Assembly: GCF_000687715.1 (NCBI RefSeq)
Contig: NZ_JHXD01000003.1
Span: forward strand, 62,001 to 126,000
DNA length: 64,000 nt
Direction of reading: 5' to 3'
Source of the DNA: Xylanibacter ruminicola Ga6B6
GTDB lineage: Bacteria > Bacteroidota > Bacteroidia > Bacteroidales > Bacteroidaceae
Shown: in pieces, positions 55,906 through 64,000 of the stretch
Numbering within the stretch: position 1 is the stretch's first letter
How the letters are laid out: every line of letters begins with the position of its first letter
Program-made: the position numbers and the translations under genes
The notes under the pieces: model-generated
Told to the model about the DNA's origin: nothing
Seen by the model: only the letters and a program-made list of their open reading frames with translations
Databases searched by the model: none

Positions 55906-56955
55906 CTAATGTTCAATTTTCAATGTTATCTTCACGTGATAGATGTCGCCTTCGAGTGATTGCTCCCAGGTATAATGGCCTTTGTACATCAGGTCGAGGC
56001 GGCGACGGGTGTTTTCCAATCCGATACCCGAACCGCTACGGTCGGCATCATCCTTGGGGAAGTTGGTGTTGTCGCAGTTGAATATCAGTTCGTCAGTGTT
56101 CTGCAGCAGTCGGATGTCGATCTTCGACGGACGGTTACTGCTCACACCGTGTTTGAATGCATTCTCTACGAGTGATATGAATAGCAAAGGAGCTATCTCC
56201 ATGTTCTGTTTGATATCGAACGAAGTTGTTACCTCGGTCTTCTCGTTACAGCGCAGTTTCATTAGTTCGATATAGTTACGCATAAACTCCACCTCGCCCT
56301 CGATAGGTACCATTTTTTTGTTCGTCTCGTACATGGCGTAGCGCAGCAGGTCGCTCAGCTGTGCGATGGCGTCCTGGGCAGCATCGGCATCAATCTGGCA
56401 GAGACTGGAGATGTTGTTGAGTGTATTAAATAAGAAATGTGGGTTTATCTGATTCTTCAACCATGCCAGTTCGGCCTCGGTGTTCTTAGCTTTCTCTTCC
56501 TTGAGCTGCTGCTTGATCTGTCGGATACGCATAAAGTGACGGATGCCGATGGCAATAGCGCCCACAAAGCAGTTGAGCAGTATGAACATCAACATGCCAG
56601 CAAAGATACCTATCCACATGTTTGGTGTCATCGTTATCTCATGCGGAATGCGGTCACGATGGAACCATAGCATGAAGAACTGACTGTTCATCAGTAGGAT
56701 AGTGAGCAGGTTGCACAGTGCGAACCACCAGAACCTGCGGCGGAAGAACAGATAGGGCCCGAACAGGTAGAAGTTGATGAAATAGATTACGAAGGGCGAG
56801 TGTAGAATGCCCCAAACCACAAAGAACGATGTCTTTGTGGCGTGTAGATCTTGCGTGCTAAGGAATGTGGCCAGTGGCATTGCCAGTATGATGATGGCCC
56901 ATACGCCAAGCTGTGTCAGTAGTAACCAGATGTCTTTTTTCTCTATCTTCTTCAT
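55906..56955 (-). CDS. LytS-like sensor histidine kinase
   Basis: The 349-residue protein has four membrane helices in residues 10-140, a coiled linker (RQIKQQLKEEKAKNTEAELAWLK) and a His_kinase domain with phosphoacceptor H173 in NPHFLFNTLNN, then an ATPase domain (LVENAFKHGV, GSGIGLENTRRRL). It lacks a large periplasmic sensor, so the signal probably comes through the membrane. It forms an operon with the LytTR regulator, with a 2-bp gap. Confidence 0.94.
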   Translation of the reverse strand: MKKIEKKDIWLLLTQLGVWAIIILAMPLATFLSTQDLHATKTSFFVVWGILHSPFVIYFINFYLFGPYLFFRRRFWWFALCNLLTILLMNSQFFMLWFHRDRIPHEITMTPNMWIGIFAGMLMFILLNCFVGAIAIGIRHFMRIRQIKQQLKEEKAKNTEAELAWLKNQINPHFLFNTLNNISSLCQIDADAAQDAIAQLSDLLRYAMYETNKKMVPIEGEVEFMRNYIELMKLRCNEKTEVTTSFDIKQNMEIAPLLFISLVENAFKHGVSSNRPSKIDIRLLQNTDELIFNCDNTNFPKDDADRSGSGIGLENTRRRLDLMYKGHYTWEQSLEGDIYHVKITLKIEH

Positions 56956-56963
56956 AACGCTTG

Positions 56964-56971
56964 CAAATATA
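56964..56971 (-). promoter_or_regulatory. Promoter -7 element of the histidine kinase operon
   Basis: On the - strand TATATTTG (56971-56964) is followed by CAAG and the ATG 8 bases further, so the leader is very short. Confidence 0.6.
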
Positions 56972-56983
56972 TGAAATAATTTA

Positions 56984-57022
56984 GAATAAAGCGCCCTTTT
57001 TTGTAAAAAGAACGCTTTATTC
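56984..57022 (-). terminator. Hairpin terminator after the TonB receptor gene
   Basis: GAATAAAGCG (56984-56993) and CGCTTTATTC (57013-57022) form a perfect 10-bp stem just after the receptor stop at 57033. The sequence after it on the - strand is AT-rich (TAAATTATTT). Confidence 0.7.
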
Positions 57023-57032
57023 CATCTTTTTC

Positions 57033-59519
57033 TTACATATCGCTGCCGATGCTGTTCAACATCTCACCCTGCGACTGCTGCTCGATGAAGTCGTTCTGTA
57101 CGCGGCTCTGGTGCTGCTTCTGCGACATTCTTGAGTTACCGAAGGTGTAGCTAACGGTGAAGGTTACGCCGTAGATGGGCACCTTGATGCTGGTGTTGCT
57201 GGTGAAGTCCTTACCGCGGCTTGAGGTATTGATATTGATGTTTCCGCCCTTGTTCAGGCCCATCATACCCGATACACTCAGGTTCAGCTTATCCTTGAGC
57301 AGCGACTTTGACAGGCTGGCTGTTACCAGATTGAATCCGCCACTGTAGCCCTGCAGTGTGTAGCTCTTGGTAGAGGTGATGGCAAAGGCACTCAGCTTCA
57401 GGTTCCAAGGCAGTGTCTGCTGTATGCCGGCCATGATGTTGGCTGTCCATCCGCTGTTCTTGGACGAGCCAAGCGGCGAAGCCGAGCGTTTCTGGTCGAG
57501 GGCTGTACTGCGCAGGTCGGTATAGTTCAAACCGCCGTTGAAGAAGATTCGGGTATCCTTAGTAAGCAGGTAGTTAACGTAACCGCTCAAACCGGTCTGA
57601 TGACTCTTTACTACGTTGCCGTAGGTGGTGTTCAGCAGGTTGTCGTTATCGTAGAAGCTGTACTGCGAGATGGCGTTATCCACAAAGTTATGATGCAGGT
57701 TCAGGTTCACCATCAGCTTAGATGTAAAGGCATTGTAAACCAACGATACGTTATGAGCCTTCTCTACATCCAGGTCGGGGTTACCGTAGCTCAGTGCAAT
57801 GGGGTTGGTCTTATCAACGTATGGGTTCAGGTAAGAGATACCAGGGCGAGAGATGCGCATGTTGTAGGTAAGACCGAGGTTAGAACCCTGCGAGATGGTG
57901 TACTGCATGCTGGCTGTTGGAACCAGGCTACCGTAACTGGTACTGAAGTCCTGACCGTTACCCAAGTGGTACTCTACATCCTGCCAAGTGTACTCGTAGC
58001 GCAGACCTGCCTTGAGACCGAACTTACCAAAGTTGCCTACATACTCGCCATAACCGGCCAAGATAGAGTTCTTGTACTCGTAGTCGGAGCTTGAATTGGG
58101 ATCGTAGGTGCCCTTCAGATAGTACTTGGCATCCGATGTGGCATCGTGCAGCTGCAGTTTGCTACCCACACTCAGTGTCTGACCCTGTGCCAGCGGCATG
58201 GTGTAGTCGAGCTGGAAGATGTGGTTGGTGGTCTTGTCCTTATTCTCCGAGTAGCGGTTGGTCAGGTCGATGATGCTCGATGTAGTACCAAAGTTGTTGG
58301 TCATCTCGGTGGTGGCGGGGCTGTAGTTCAGCTGGTAGGTGAGTGCCAGACTCTGGGTGTGCTCCTTGTTGAAGAAGCGCTGGTAGTCGATGCTTCCGCT
58401 GAACGAGGTGCGTGAGTTCTTCATCTCGGTGGTGCTGCCGTAGCTGAATCCATCGCCGTAAGCACTACCGCCCATGATGGTGTTAGAGGTACCTGTACTC
58501 TTCATGTTCATAGAGTTTACCTGTGCGGTCAGGTTCAGTACACTCATCGAGTCGAGCTGGTAGCCTAAGGTCAGACTTCCCATGGTGAATGGTGTCTTTA
58601 CGTTGTTGCTCGACGTCATCAGTTGTGTGGTACCATTATCCTGTATCTGCTCCATTTCGGTGGTGGTGTTACCAGGCTTGTTATAGCTGGTCATCACGTT
58701 AGCGCTATAGCTCAGCTTACCCTGCTGCCCGTTCAGGAACAGGCTTCCGCCCAACTGCTTGTTACCTGCCGATGCACGTACTGTTCCGTTATAGCCGTTC
58801 ATGCTCTGTGCGGCCTGTGGGTTCTGTTTGTTCATCACAATGTTCAGTACACCAGCGGCACCCTCGGCATCGTATTTGGCACCAGGATTGGTCATCACCT
58901 CGATGCTTTTAACGGCTGAGGCTGGCATGCTTTTGAATACCATCGATGGATTGCTCGAGAACATCACGTTTGGCATGCCATCTACATATACCTTAAACGA
59001 TGAGCTACCGTTTACGGTAATGTTATCTTGTCCGTCGACTGTTACCATAGGTACCTTGCGCAGCATGTCGAGTACAGTGTTCGATTTGGAATCCTCGTCC
59101 TCGGCTACGTTGTAGCTCATCTTGTCGACCTCCATTTTTACCAATGGTTTCTGGGCAACGATTTCAACGCCCTTCAGCATGGTCTCGTTCTCTTTCATGA
59201 AAATGGTGCCCAGATCGAGTGGCGTTTCTTTTCCCAGTTCGATGCTCTGGCGCAACTCTTCCTTACCAACGCTGCTGAATACGATGTCGAACTTACCCTT
59301 ACCTTTTACCTCCTGCAGGAAATGTCCGTTCTCGTCGGTGATAAACATGGCGATGGGCTTATCGCTCTTGCCTGCTTTAAACACACGTACGGTGGCAAAT
59401 GGTTCGCCCTCGTTCAGGGTCTTGTCCATCAGCACGCCACTAACGGTAGTTTTCTGTGCCATTACTACTGCTGAGAGTGTCAGCATCATTGTTACCAGGA
59501 AAAATCTAATCTGTTTCAT
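57033..59519 (-). CDS. TonB-dependent outer-membrane receptor, OMP_b-brl_3 type
   Basis: The 828-residue protein has a signal peptide (MKQIRFFLVTMMLTLSAVVMAQ), a CarboxypepD_reg-like domain at about 25-110 (TVSGVLMDKTLNEGEPFATVRVFKAG), a plug at about 115-230 (VDKMSYNVAEDEDSKSNTVLDMLRKVPMVTVDGQDNITVNGSSSFKVYVDGMPN) and an outer-membrane barrel to the end. It has no SusD partner, so it is not a SusC-type glycan importer; substrates of this class include metals and small ligands. Three kinds of neighbours are plausible as regulators, with the LytS/LytTR pair next to it. Confidence 0.92.
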   Translation of the reverse strand: MKQIRFFLVTMMLTLSAVVMAQKTTVSGVLMDKTLNEGEPFATVRVFKAGKSDKPIAMFITDENGHFLQEVKGKGKFDIVFSSVGKEELRQSIELGKETPLDLGTIFMKENETMLKGVEIVAQKPLVKMEVDKMSYNVAEDEDSKSNTVLDMLRKVPMVTVDGQDNITVNGSSSFKVYVDGMPNVMFSSNPSMVFKSMPASAVKSIEVMTNPGAKYDAEGAAGVLNIVMNKQNPQAAQSMNGYNGTVRASAGNKQLGGSLFLNGQQGKLSYSANVMTSYNKPGNTTTEMEQIQDNGTTQLMTSSNNVKTPFTMGSLTLGYQLDSMSVLNLTAQVNSMNMKSTGTSNTIMGGSAYGDGFSYGSTTEMKNSRTSFSGSIDYQRFFNKEHTQSLALTYQLNYSPATTEMTNNFGTTSSIIDLTNRYSENKDKTTNHIFQLDYTMPLAQGQTLSVGSKLQLHDATSDAKYYLKGTYDPNSSSDYEYKNSILAGYGEYVGNFGKFGLKAGLRYEYTWQDVEYHLGNGQDFSTSYGSLVPTASMQYTISQGSNLGLTYNMRISRPGISYLNPYVDKTNPIALSYGNPDLDVEKAHNVSLVYNAFTSKLMVNLNLHHNFVDNAISQYSFYDNDNLLNTTYGNVVKSHQTGLSGYVNYLLTKDTRIFFNGGLNYTDLRSTALDQKRSASPLGSSKNSGWTANIMAGIQQTLPWNLKLSAFAITSTKSYTLQGYSGGFNLVTASLSKSLLKDKLNLSVSGMMGLNKGGNININTSSRGKDFTSNTSIKVPIYGVTFTVSYTFGNSRMSQKQHQSRVQNDFIEQQSQGEMLNSIGSDM

Positions 59520-59554
59520 ACCTTTTTATTTTAATTTTTATTTTTTTTCTGCTG

Positions 59555-59562
59555 CAAAGGTA
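59555..59562 (-). promoter_or_regulatory. Promoter -7 element of the TonB receptor gene
   Basis: On the - strand TACCTTTG (59562-59555) followed by CAGCAG. It directly abuts the U-tract of the metY terminator. Confidence 0.7.
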
Positions 59563-59607
59563 TAAAGAAAGGGGGCAAACGTGAAATTACTTTCGACGTT
59601 TACCCCC
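59563..59607 (-). terminator. Terminator of metY
   Basis: On the - strand, GGGGGTAAACGTCGAAA pairs with TTTCACGTTTGCCCCC, with one mismatch and one bulge, followed by TTTCTTTAT. It ends metY and runs straight into the receptor promoter. Confidence 0.78.
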
Positions 59608-59632
59608 ATGTGTTTCGACGTTTGCCGTCGGC

Positions 59633-60916
59633 TTAAATCTTTTCGAGTGCCTGCTTGATGTCGTCCAGGATATCCTCAACATCCTCGATACCTACCGACA
59701 AGCGGATCAGGTCGGGTGCTACACCAGCTTCGCGCAGCTGCTCATCGCTGAGCTGACGGTGGGTGTGACTGGCGGGATGCAGCACACAGGTGCGGGCATC
59801 GGCCACGTGGGTCACGATGTTGATCATCTCCAGCGAGTCCATCCACTTAATGGCTGTCTCGCGGGTGCCCTTCAGTCCGAAGGCGATTACGCCGCAGCTG
59901 CCGTTGGGCAGGTATTTCTGTCCGCGTTCGTAGTTGGCATCGGTGGGCAGTCCGCAGTAGTGTACCCAAGCCACTTTGTCGTTGGCGTTCAGGAACTCGG
60001 CCACCTTCTGTGCATTCTTGCAGTGCTGGGCCATGCGCAGATGCAATGTCTGCAAGCCCATGTTCAGCAGGAACGAGTTCTGTGGGGCAGGGATGGAGCC
60101 CAGGTCGCGCATCAGCTGGGCTATCAGCTTGGTGGTGTAGCCCATTTTACCGAATGCCTTAACGTAGGTAAGTCCGTGGTAGCTCTCATCGGGTGTACAC
60201 AGTCCGGGGAACTTCTCAGCATGAGCCAACCAGTCGAAGTTGCCGCTATCTACGACACAACCGCCGACCTGTGTGGCCAATCCGTCCATATACTTGGTGG
60301 TACTGTGGGTTACGATGTCGGCCCCCCACTCAAAGGGGCGGCAGTTTACTGGTGTGGCAAAGGTGTTGTCCACAATCAGGGGTACACCGTTCTTATGAGC
60401 AATCTTGGCGAATTTCTCGATATCCAATACGGCGCAGCCAGGGTTCGAGATGGTCTCGCCAAACAGCGCCTTGGTGTTGGGACGGAAAGCAGCCTGAATC
60501 TCCTCTTCGCTGGCATCAGGACTAACAAAGGTACACTCAATACCGAGTTTTTTCAGCGTTACACCAAACAGGTTAAAGGTGCCACCGTATATCTCGTTCG
60601 ATGTAACGATGTGGTCGCCAGCCTCGCAGATGTTGAATACAGCGTAGAAGTTAGCAGCCTGACCTGATGAGGTGAGCACAGCGCCTACACCGCCTTCGAG
60701 TGTGCATATCTTAGCAGCCACCGCATCGTTAGTGGGATTCTGCAGGCGGGTATAGAAATAACCCTCCTTTTCCAGGTCGAACAACTTCGCCATCTCGTCA
60801 GAGTCATCGTACTTAAACGTGGTACTCTGGATGATGGGTAACTCAATTGGTTCTCCGTTCTTGGCCTTATAGCCAGCCTGTACACATAGTGTACCTTGTC
60901 TTAGTTTCTTTACCAT
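59633..60916 (-). CDS. metY: O-acetylhomoserine sulfhydrylase (aminocarboxypropyltransferase)
   Basis: The 427-residue PLP enzyme makes homocysteine from O-acetylhomoserine and sulfide. It belongs to the Cys/Met metabolism family: YTRLQNPTNDAVAAKI near 53-68, SSGQAANFYA near 84-93, D in LIVDNTFATP, and the PLP lysine in THSTTKYMDG near residue 207. The length above 420 and the insert-containing middle favour MetY over MetB (about 380). It has its own promoter and is divergent from the LD-carboxypeptidase homologue. Confidence 0.92.
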   Translation of the reverse strand: MVKKLRQGTLCVQAGYKAKNGEPIELPIIQSTTFKYDDSDEMAKLFDLEKEGYFYTRLQNPTNDAVAAKICTLEGGVGAVLTSSGQAANFYAVFNICEAGDHIVTSNEIYGGTFNLFGVTLKKLGIECTFVSPDASEEEIQAAFRPNTKALFGETISNPGCAVLDIEKFAKIAHKNGVPLIVDNTFATPVNCRPFEWGADIVTHSTTKYMDGLATQVGGCVVDSGNFDWLAHAEKFPGLCTPDESYHGLTYVKAFGKMGYTTKLIAQLMRDLGSIPAPQNSFLLNMGLQTLHLRMAQHCKNAQKVAEFLNANDKVAWVHYCGLPTDANYERGQKYLPNGSCGVIAFGLKGTRETAIKWMDSLEMINIVTHVADARTCVLHPASHTHRQLSDEQLREAGVAPDLIRLSVGIEDVEDILDDIKQALEKI

Positions 60917-60945
60917 CTTGATCCTCTTGTTTTACAATTTGCCGG

Positions 60946-60977
60946 CAAAAGTACAAAAAAGATATCAATATGCCAAA
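60946..60977 (-). promoter_or_regulatory. Promoter of metY
   Basis: On the - strand, TTTGG (60977-60973) and TACTTTTG (60953-60946) are 19 bp apart, followed by CCGGC. Confidence 0.8.
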
Positions 60978-60992
60978 TTTTGTGCGTTTTTC

Positions 60993-61023
60993 TTGCATAA
61001 ATTGAAAGAATTGTTTATCTTTG
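60993..61023 (+). promoter_or_regulatory. Promoter of the S66-like gene
   Basis: TTG at 60993-60995 and TATCTTTG at 61016-61023 are 20 bp apart. It lies divergent to and 16 bp from the metY promoter. It excludes earlier in-frame ATGs, so translation starts at ATG 61059. Confidence 0.78.
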
Positions 61024-61058
61024 CAGCAACAGAACATTTCTATCTATCTATTAATTTT

Positions 61059-62033
61059 ATGGCAAAAACAATTGTACCCCCACCATTTCTAATACCGGGA
61101 GATAAGGTCGCATTGGTGTCGCCTGCCTACAGGGTCGACGAGGCTGTTCTTGTCGAGGCCGCAGCTGTTATCGAGAGCTGGGGCTTGCAACCCGTTATCG
61201 GGCCTAATACCAGCTGCTTGAATGCAGATGTGTATGCTGGCACAGCCGATGAACGTGCAGCCGATATCATGTGGGCACTGCAGGATGATAGCGTCAAGGC
61301 CATTATCTGTAGTCGAGGTGGTTATGGTTCTATCCATCTGCTTAACCGTATCAGCAGGGATAGTTATCGAAAGCACCCTAAGTGGCTGGTAGGTCATGGC
61401 GATATTACCACACTGCTTTATGCTGAGGCTGGGGCAGGGGTGATGAGCATGCACGGACCGATGGCATTCCAGTTGGCAGGTAATCTGGAGCCCTGCTCAA
61501 CGCTGATGCGCAATATGCTGTTTGGTATGGTGCCGCTTTTTAAAGTGCCAGGTAATCCCCATAACCAGTGCGGTCATGGCGAGGGTGTGCTGATAGGTGG
61601 AAATCTATCGAGCTATTCGGCCATCGCAGGTTCAAAGTTCAACCTGTCCGATGATCAGGATATTATTTTGTTTCTTGAGGAGATGGAAGAGTCGTTACAC
61701 GATATCGACCGTTTGTTCTATATGTTGCGTTTGCAGTTAGATTTTTCGCGTGTAAAAGGTATTATCTTCGGAACCTTCAGTTCTATCAGGTTCGATATTC
61801 AGTATGATAGCGTAGAGCAGATGCTTATTGCGCATCTTAACGATCTTGATATTCCTATTGCCTGCGGACTGCCCTTTGGTGCTAACAGTTGTATGCCGCT
61901 GTATGTAGGAGCTACTTGTACGCTTGATGTAACACCCGATGGAACCACACTTGCCTTTGATGTTGAGGGCGACGTACAGACTGTTGAAGTGGCACCTGCC
62001 GCTCAACAACTCATGAAATCACAAAAAGATTAA
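61059..62033 (+). CDS. S66 LD-carboxypeptidase homologue with altered active site
   Basis: From ATG 61059 the protein has 324 residues and the S66 (LdcA/MccF) layout: IPGDKVALVSPAYRV at the start, AIICSRGGYGSIHLL at 81-95 and PFLEE-type E207 region FLEEMEESLHDIDRLFYML. However the nucleophile segment, GYSD or GFSD in active enzymes, reads G112-H-G-D, with Gly114 in place of Ser. The C-terminal catalytic His motif (GxPxGH) reads LPFGANS with Ala275 in place of His. Only the Glu of the triad remains. It should therefore lack LD-carboxypeptidase activity and may bind muropeptides or act as a pseudoenzyme. The family comparison is from memory of the motif, not an alignment. Confidence 0.85.
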   Translation: MAKTIVPPPFLIPGDKVALVSPAYRVDEAVLVEAAAVIESWGLQPVIGPNTSCLNADVYAGTADERAADIMWALQDDSVKAIICSRGGYGSIHLLNRISRDSYRKHPKWLVGHGDITTLLYAEAGAGVMSMHGPMAFQLAGNLEPCSTLMRNMLFGMVPLFKVPGNPHNQCGHGEGVLIGGNLSSYSAIAGSKFNLSDDQDIILFLEEMEESLHDIDRLFYMLRLQLDFSRVKGIIFGTFSSIRFDIQYDSVEQMLIAHLNDLDIPIACGLPFGANSCMPLYVGATCTLDVTPDGTTLAFDVEGDVQTVEVAPAAQQLMKSQKD

Positions 62034-62037
62034 ATTT

Positions 62038-62454
62038 TTACCACAGGTAGTCTTCAACCTCCCCGTCGTACTTGATGGGGCCTTGCCAGTTGTTGGCACG
62101 CATAACCTGTTCTATCACTTTTTGCTGGTCGGGTGTAATCAGGCGTTCGCCTTTACGCATCTGGAAATACTGCTTGCGCCCGAACTTGGCAATCAGCTGT
62201 CGGCGTATTTTAAATTCCATGTGCCAAGGCATGTCGTAATACATGTTGGTAAAGCCTTTCTTCTTGATTACACGTATATCCTCGCGATACAACGGACAAC
62301 TGTCGCTTCCCATCAGCGGGTTATGCGGGTTAACAGACAGGTATGTTTCTCTACTGGTATCGGCATAACGGCCTACCATCCATCTCAAACAGTGCCTGTG
62401 CATCGGGCAGCTGTCGATAAAACAAATAGTATAGTGGTCAACTTTATCTTTCAT
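62038..62454 (-). CDS. Cys-rich small protein, DUF6078-like
   Basis: From ATG 62454 the protein has 138 residues; the frame is open further upstream, but the promoter at 62459-62466 rules this out. Cys11, Cys16, Cys22 and Cys53 (CFIDSCPMHRHC and SDSCPLYRED) suggest a metal-binding N-terminus as in DUF6078 proteins common in Prevotella; the C-terminal half is basic and helical (FKIRRQLIAKFGRKQYFQMRKGERLITPDQQKVIEQVM). Function is unknown. It is convergent with the S66-like gene, only 4 bp between stops, and divergent from the esterase gene. Confidence 0.75.
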   Translation of the reverse strand: MKDKVDHYTICFIDSCPMHRHCLRWMVGRYADTSRETYLSVNPHNPLMGSDSCPLYREDIRVIKKKGFTNMYYDMPWHMEFKIRRQLIAKFGRKQYFQMRKGERLITPDQQKVIEQVMRANNWQGPIKYDGEVEDYLW

Positions 62455-62458
62455 GTGG

Positions 62459-62466
62459 CAAAGATA
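62459..62466 (-). promoter_or_regulatory. Promoter -7 element of the DUF6078-like gene
   Basis: On the - strand TATCTTTG (62466-62459) ends 4 bases before the ATG; CTTGG at 62489-62485 is the -33 part, 18 bp away. The transcript would be leaderless or nearly so. Confidence 0.7.
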
Positions 62467-62509
62467 CGAATTAATATCGAAAATCCAAGCATTATTTGTC
62501 ATTTTTTTG

Positions 62510-62517
62510 TATCTTTG
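62510..62517 (+). promoter_or_regulatory. Promoter -7 element of the carboxylesterase gene
   Basis: TATCTTTG is followed by CGGC and then ATG 62522, so the transcript would also be leaderless or nearly so unless the second ATG at 62528 is used. Confidence 0.65.
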
Positions 62518-62521
62518 CGGC

Positions 62522-64000
62522 ATGATTATGAAAAAGATAACTATAAGCCTAATGGGTTTGCTGTTGTGCGCTATGGCGGCAACGGCGCAAGAGAGTAGTA
62601 AACTGGTGGTTAACACCAAGAGTGGTAAGGTGAGCGGCATTGTGCAGGAGGGTACGATGGCGTGGCTGGGTATTCCCTATGCCAAGGTGGAACGACTGAT
62701 GCCGCCATTGCCTGTGGATAAGTGGAAGGGCATACGTAAGTGCGACCACTGGGGACCGCAGGTGATGCAGCAGACGTGGGGGCAGGAGCTCTCAGAGGAT
62801 GAGATGTCGGAGAAGAACTCGTGCGTGCTCAACGTGTGGAGCACTGACCTGAACGCCCGCAAGCCTGTGATGCTGTGGCTGCATGGCGGCGGTTTCGATT
62901 CGGGTACGTCGGCTTGGAATCCTGGTATGCAGTTGGCAAAGAAGGATGTGGTAGTGGTAAGTATCAACCATCGCCTGAATATCCTGGGTTTCCTTGACCT
63001 CTCGGCTGTATCCAAGAAATATGAATTCTCGGGTAATGTAGGCATGCTGGATGTGGTGCAGGCCTTGGAGTGGATTCGTGATAACATCGCTAACTTTGGT
63101 GGCGACCCTAAGAACGTAACCGTGTTCGGTGAATCGGGTGGTGGCGGTAAGGTAGGCACGTTGATGTGTATGCCTCAGGCCAAAGGTTTATTCCATAAAG
63201 CCATTATTATGAGCGGTACCATCCTGAATGTGAACAACCACGAGATGACACAGACACTGGGCAAGGCTGTGCTGAAGGAACTTGGTATCAGTGAGGCCGA
63301 AGTGGAAAAGATAAAAGATGTGCCTTATCAGCAGCTGTACGATGCAGGTCAGCGTGCGATGGCTGCCAGTATCGGTACCCGCAAGCCTGGCACACCTATG
63401 ATGTGGGGTTTCGGTCCAACACCCGATGGGAAGGTGCTGTTGCAGCAGCCTTTCCAACCCACATTCGCTCAGATATCAGATGACATCCCCGTGATGATTG
63501 GCACCACCTTTAACGAGTTGCAGCGTCTGTGTTACGATCAGCCTATGACTGAGAATGAGGCTCGTGAGCAGCTGAAGGCCACCTTTGGCGATGATACCGA
63601 TGCTTATATCGCTGCCTTTGCCAAAGCCCATCCCGACTATGTACCACAGGATCTGCTTTGTATCGACTGGCTGTTCCGTCCCAAAACGCTGATTACTGCC
63701 GACGCCATGACCAAGAGTCGTAAGGCACCAACCTATATGTATATGTTTACCTGGCGCTCGCCTGTTAACAAGGGCTCAGTACATGGTCACGAGTTGAAGT
63801 TCTGTTTCAACACCTTGCACCAGTCGCCTAATGAGTTGCCACAGCCATCGGCTCAGGATCTGCAGTTGGCTGATAAGATGAGTAGTGCTTGGGCACAGTT
63901 TGCACATACCGGTAATCCAAATATCAAGGGCTTACCAGGCTGGCATCCTTACTCGGCATTGAATGGTGAGCTGATGGTGTTCGATCATCGTTGCTATATC
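62522..64000 (+). CDS. Carboxylesterase type B, partial at window end
   Basis: The frame is open from ATG 62522 (alternative 62528) to the last base, 493 codons, with the 3' end missing. A signal peptide (MKKITISLMGLLLCAMAATAQ) shows export to the periplasm or beyond. The alpha/beta-hydrolase signatures are present: VWSTDLNARKPVMLWLHGGGFDSG (oxyanion HGGG at 121-124), nucleophile Ser205 in GESGGGG (family usually GESAGG), Glu in GTTFNELQ and His in SVHGHELKFCFN. It probably hydrolyses carboxylic esters such as those on plant polysaccharides or xenobiotics. About 30-50 residues should be missing. Confidence 0.9.
   Translation, partial: MIMKKITISLMGLLLCAMAATAQESSKLVVNTKSGKVSGIVQEGTMAWLGIPYAKVERLMPPLPVDKWKGIRKCDHWGPQVMQQTWGQELSEDEMSEKNSCVLNVWSTDLNARKPVMLWLHGGGFDSGTSAWNPGMQLAKKDVVVVSINHRLNILGFLDLSAVSKKYEFSGNVGMLDVVQALEWIRDNIANFGGDPKNVTVFGESGGGGKVGTLMCMPQAKGLFHKAIIMSGTILNVNNHEMTQTLGKAVLKELGISEAEVEKIKDVPYQQLYDAGQRAMAASIGTRKPGTPMMWGFGPTPDGKVLLQQPFQPTFAQISDDIPVMIGTTFNELQRLCYDQPMTENEAREQLKATFGDDTDAYIAAFAKAHPDYVPQDLLCIDWLFRPKTLITADAMTKSRKAPTYMYMFTWRSPVNKGSVHGHELKFCFNTLHQSPNELPQPSAQDLQLADKMSSAWAQFAHTGNPNIKGLPGWHPYSALNGELMVFDHRCYI

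Noticed and set aside
62455..62640. 62-residue upstream extension of the DUF6078-like protein with a hydrophobic start.
   Set aside because: It is antisense to the esterase signal peptide and upstream of the promoter at 62459-62466.

Overview
The window comes from a member of the Bacteroidales, most likely Prevotellaceae. Evidence: nearly every transcription unit is preceded by the Bacteroidetes-type promoter (TTTG near -33, TAnnTTTG near -7, often TACCTTTGC); the translation machinery genes have the sequence and order known from Prevotella and Bacteroides; and the accessory genes (VirE-N/DUF3987 protein, M56-TonB-plug fusion, OMP_b-brl TonB receptor, LytS/LytTR pair, membrane-AraC regulator, giant surface protein ending in a GLYxxNGKKxVIK tail) are typical of that group. 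No rRNA gene, insertion sequence or CRISPR array is visible.

Layout. 1-3900 looks like a remnant or satellite of a mobile element: two nearly identical 32-bp palindromes around an AT-rich spacer, an unrecognised 495-codon ORF, and a primase/helicase-like VirE-N + DUF3987 protein. 3950-18780 is a core block: rpsU-xerC-hpf, a tRNA Thr-Tyr-Gly-Thr group, tuf, tRNA-Trp, secE-nusG, rplK-rplA-rplJ-rplL and rpoB-rpoC. 18870-22613 is the str operon (rpsL-rpsG-fusA-rpsJ), closed by a strong terminator after rpsJ.

22680-37340 is about 15 kb of accessory DNA lying between rpsJ and rplC, which are usually adjacent in this order. It holds (a) a BlaI-type repressor, M56 sensor-protease fusion and TPR protein operon; (b) a five-gene unit of HPr-kinase-like P-loop protein, stand-alone Ser/His S26-type peptidase, PqqD-like protein, ABC exporter and membrane-bound AraC regulator, the accessory set of many RiPP (ribosomally made, modified peptide) loci but with no maturase; (c) a 1,824-residue surface protein; (d) two tiny ORFs directly downstream with the shared pattern LLxxSGE followed by an acidic tail; (e) a repeat-rich intergenic region and a 153-residue orphan.

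37460-52407 is the S10-spc-alpha cluster (rplC to rplQ, including the short rpmD and rpmJ), restarted by its own promoter and a roughly 190-nt leader with a perfect 16-bp inverted repeat. 52419-64000 holds general genes: a glycine-zipper lipoprotein, RlpA, NADP-type glutamate dehydrogenase, a LytTR/LytS two-component pair, a TonB-dependent receptor, O-acetylhomoserine sulfhydrylase, an S66 LD-carboxypeptidase homologue lacking its nucleophile and histidine, a Cys-rich DUF6078-like protein, and a carboxylesterase cut by the window end.

The most interesting candidates for something undescribed are the maturase-less HprK/S26/PqqD/ABC unit together with the two downstream micro-ORFs, the relocated S10 leader, the palindrome pair at the primase locus, and a full Shine-Dalgarno in front of hpf downstream of rpsU. 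Functions are assigned by reading motifs, not by database search.
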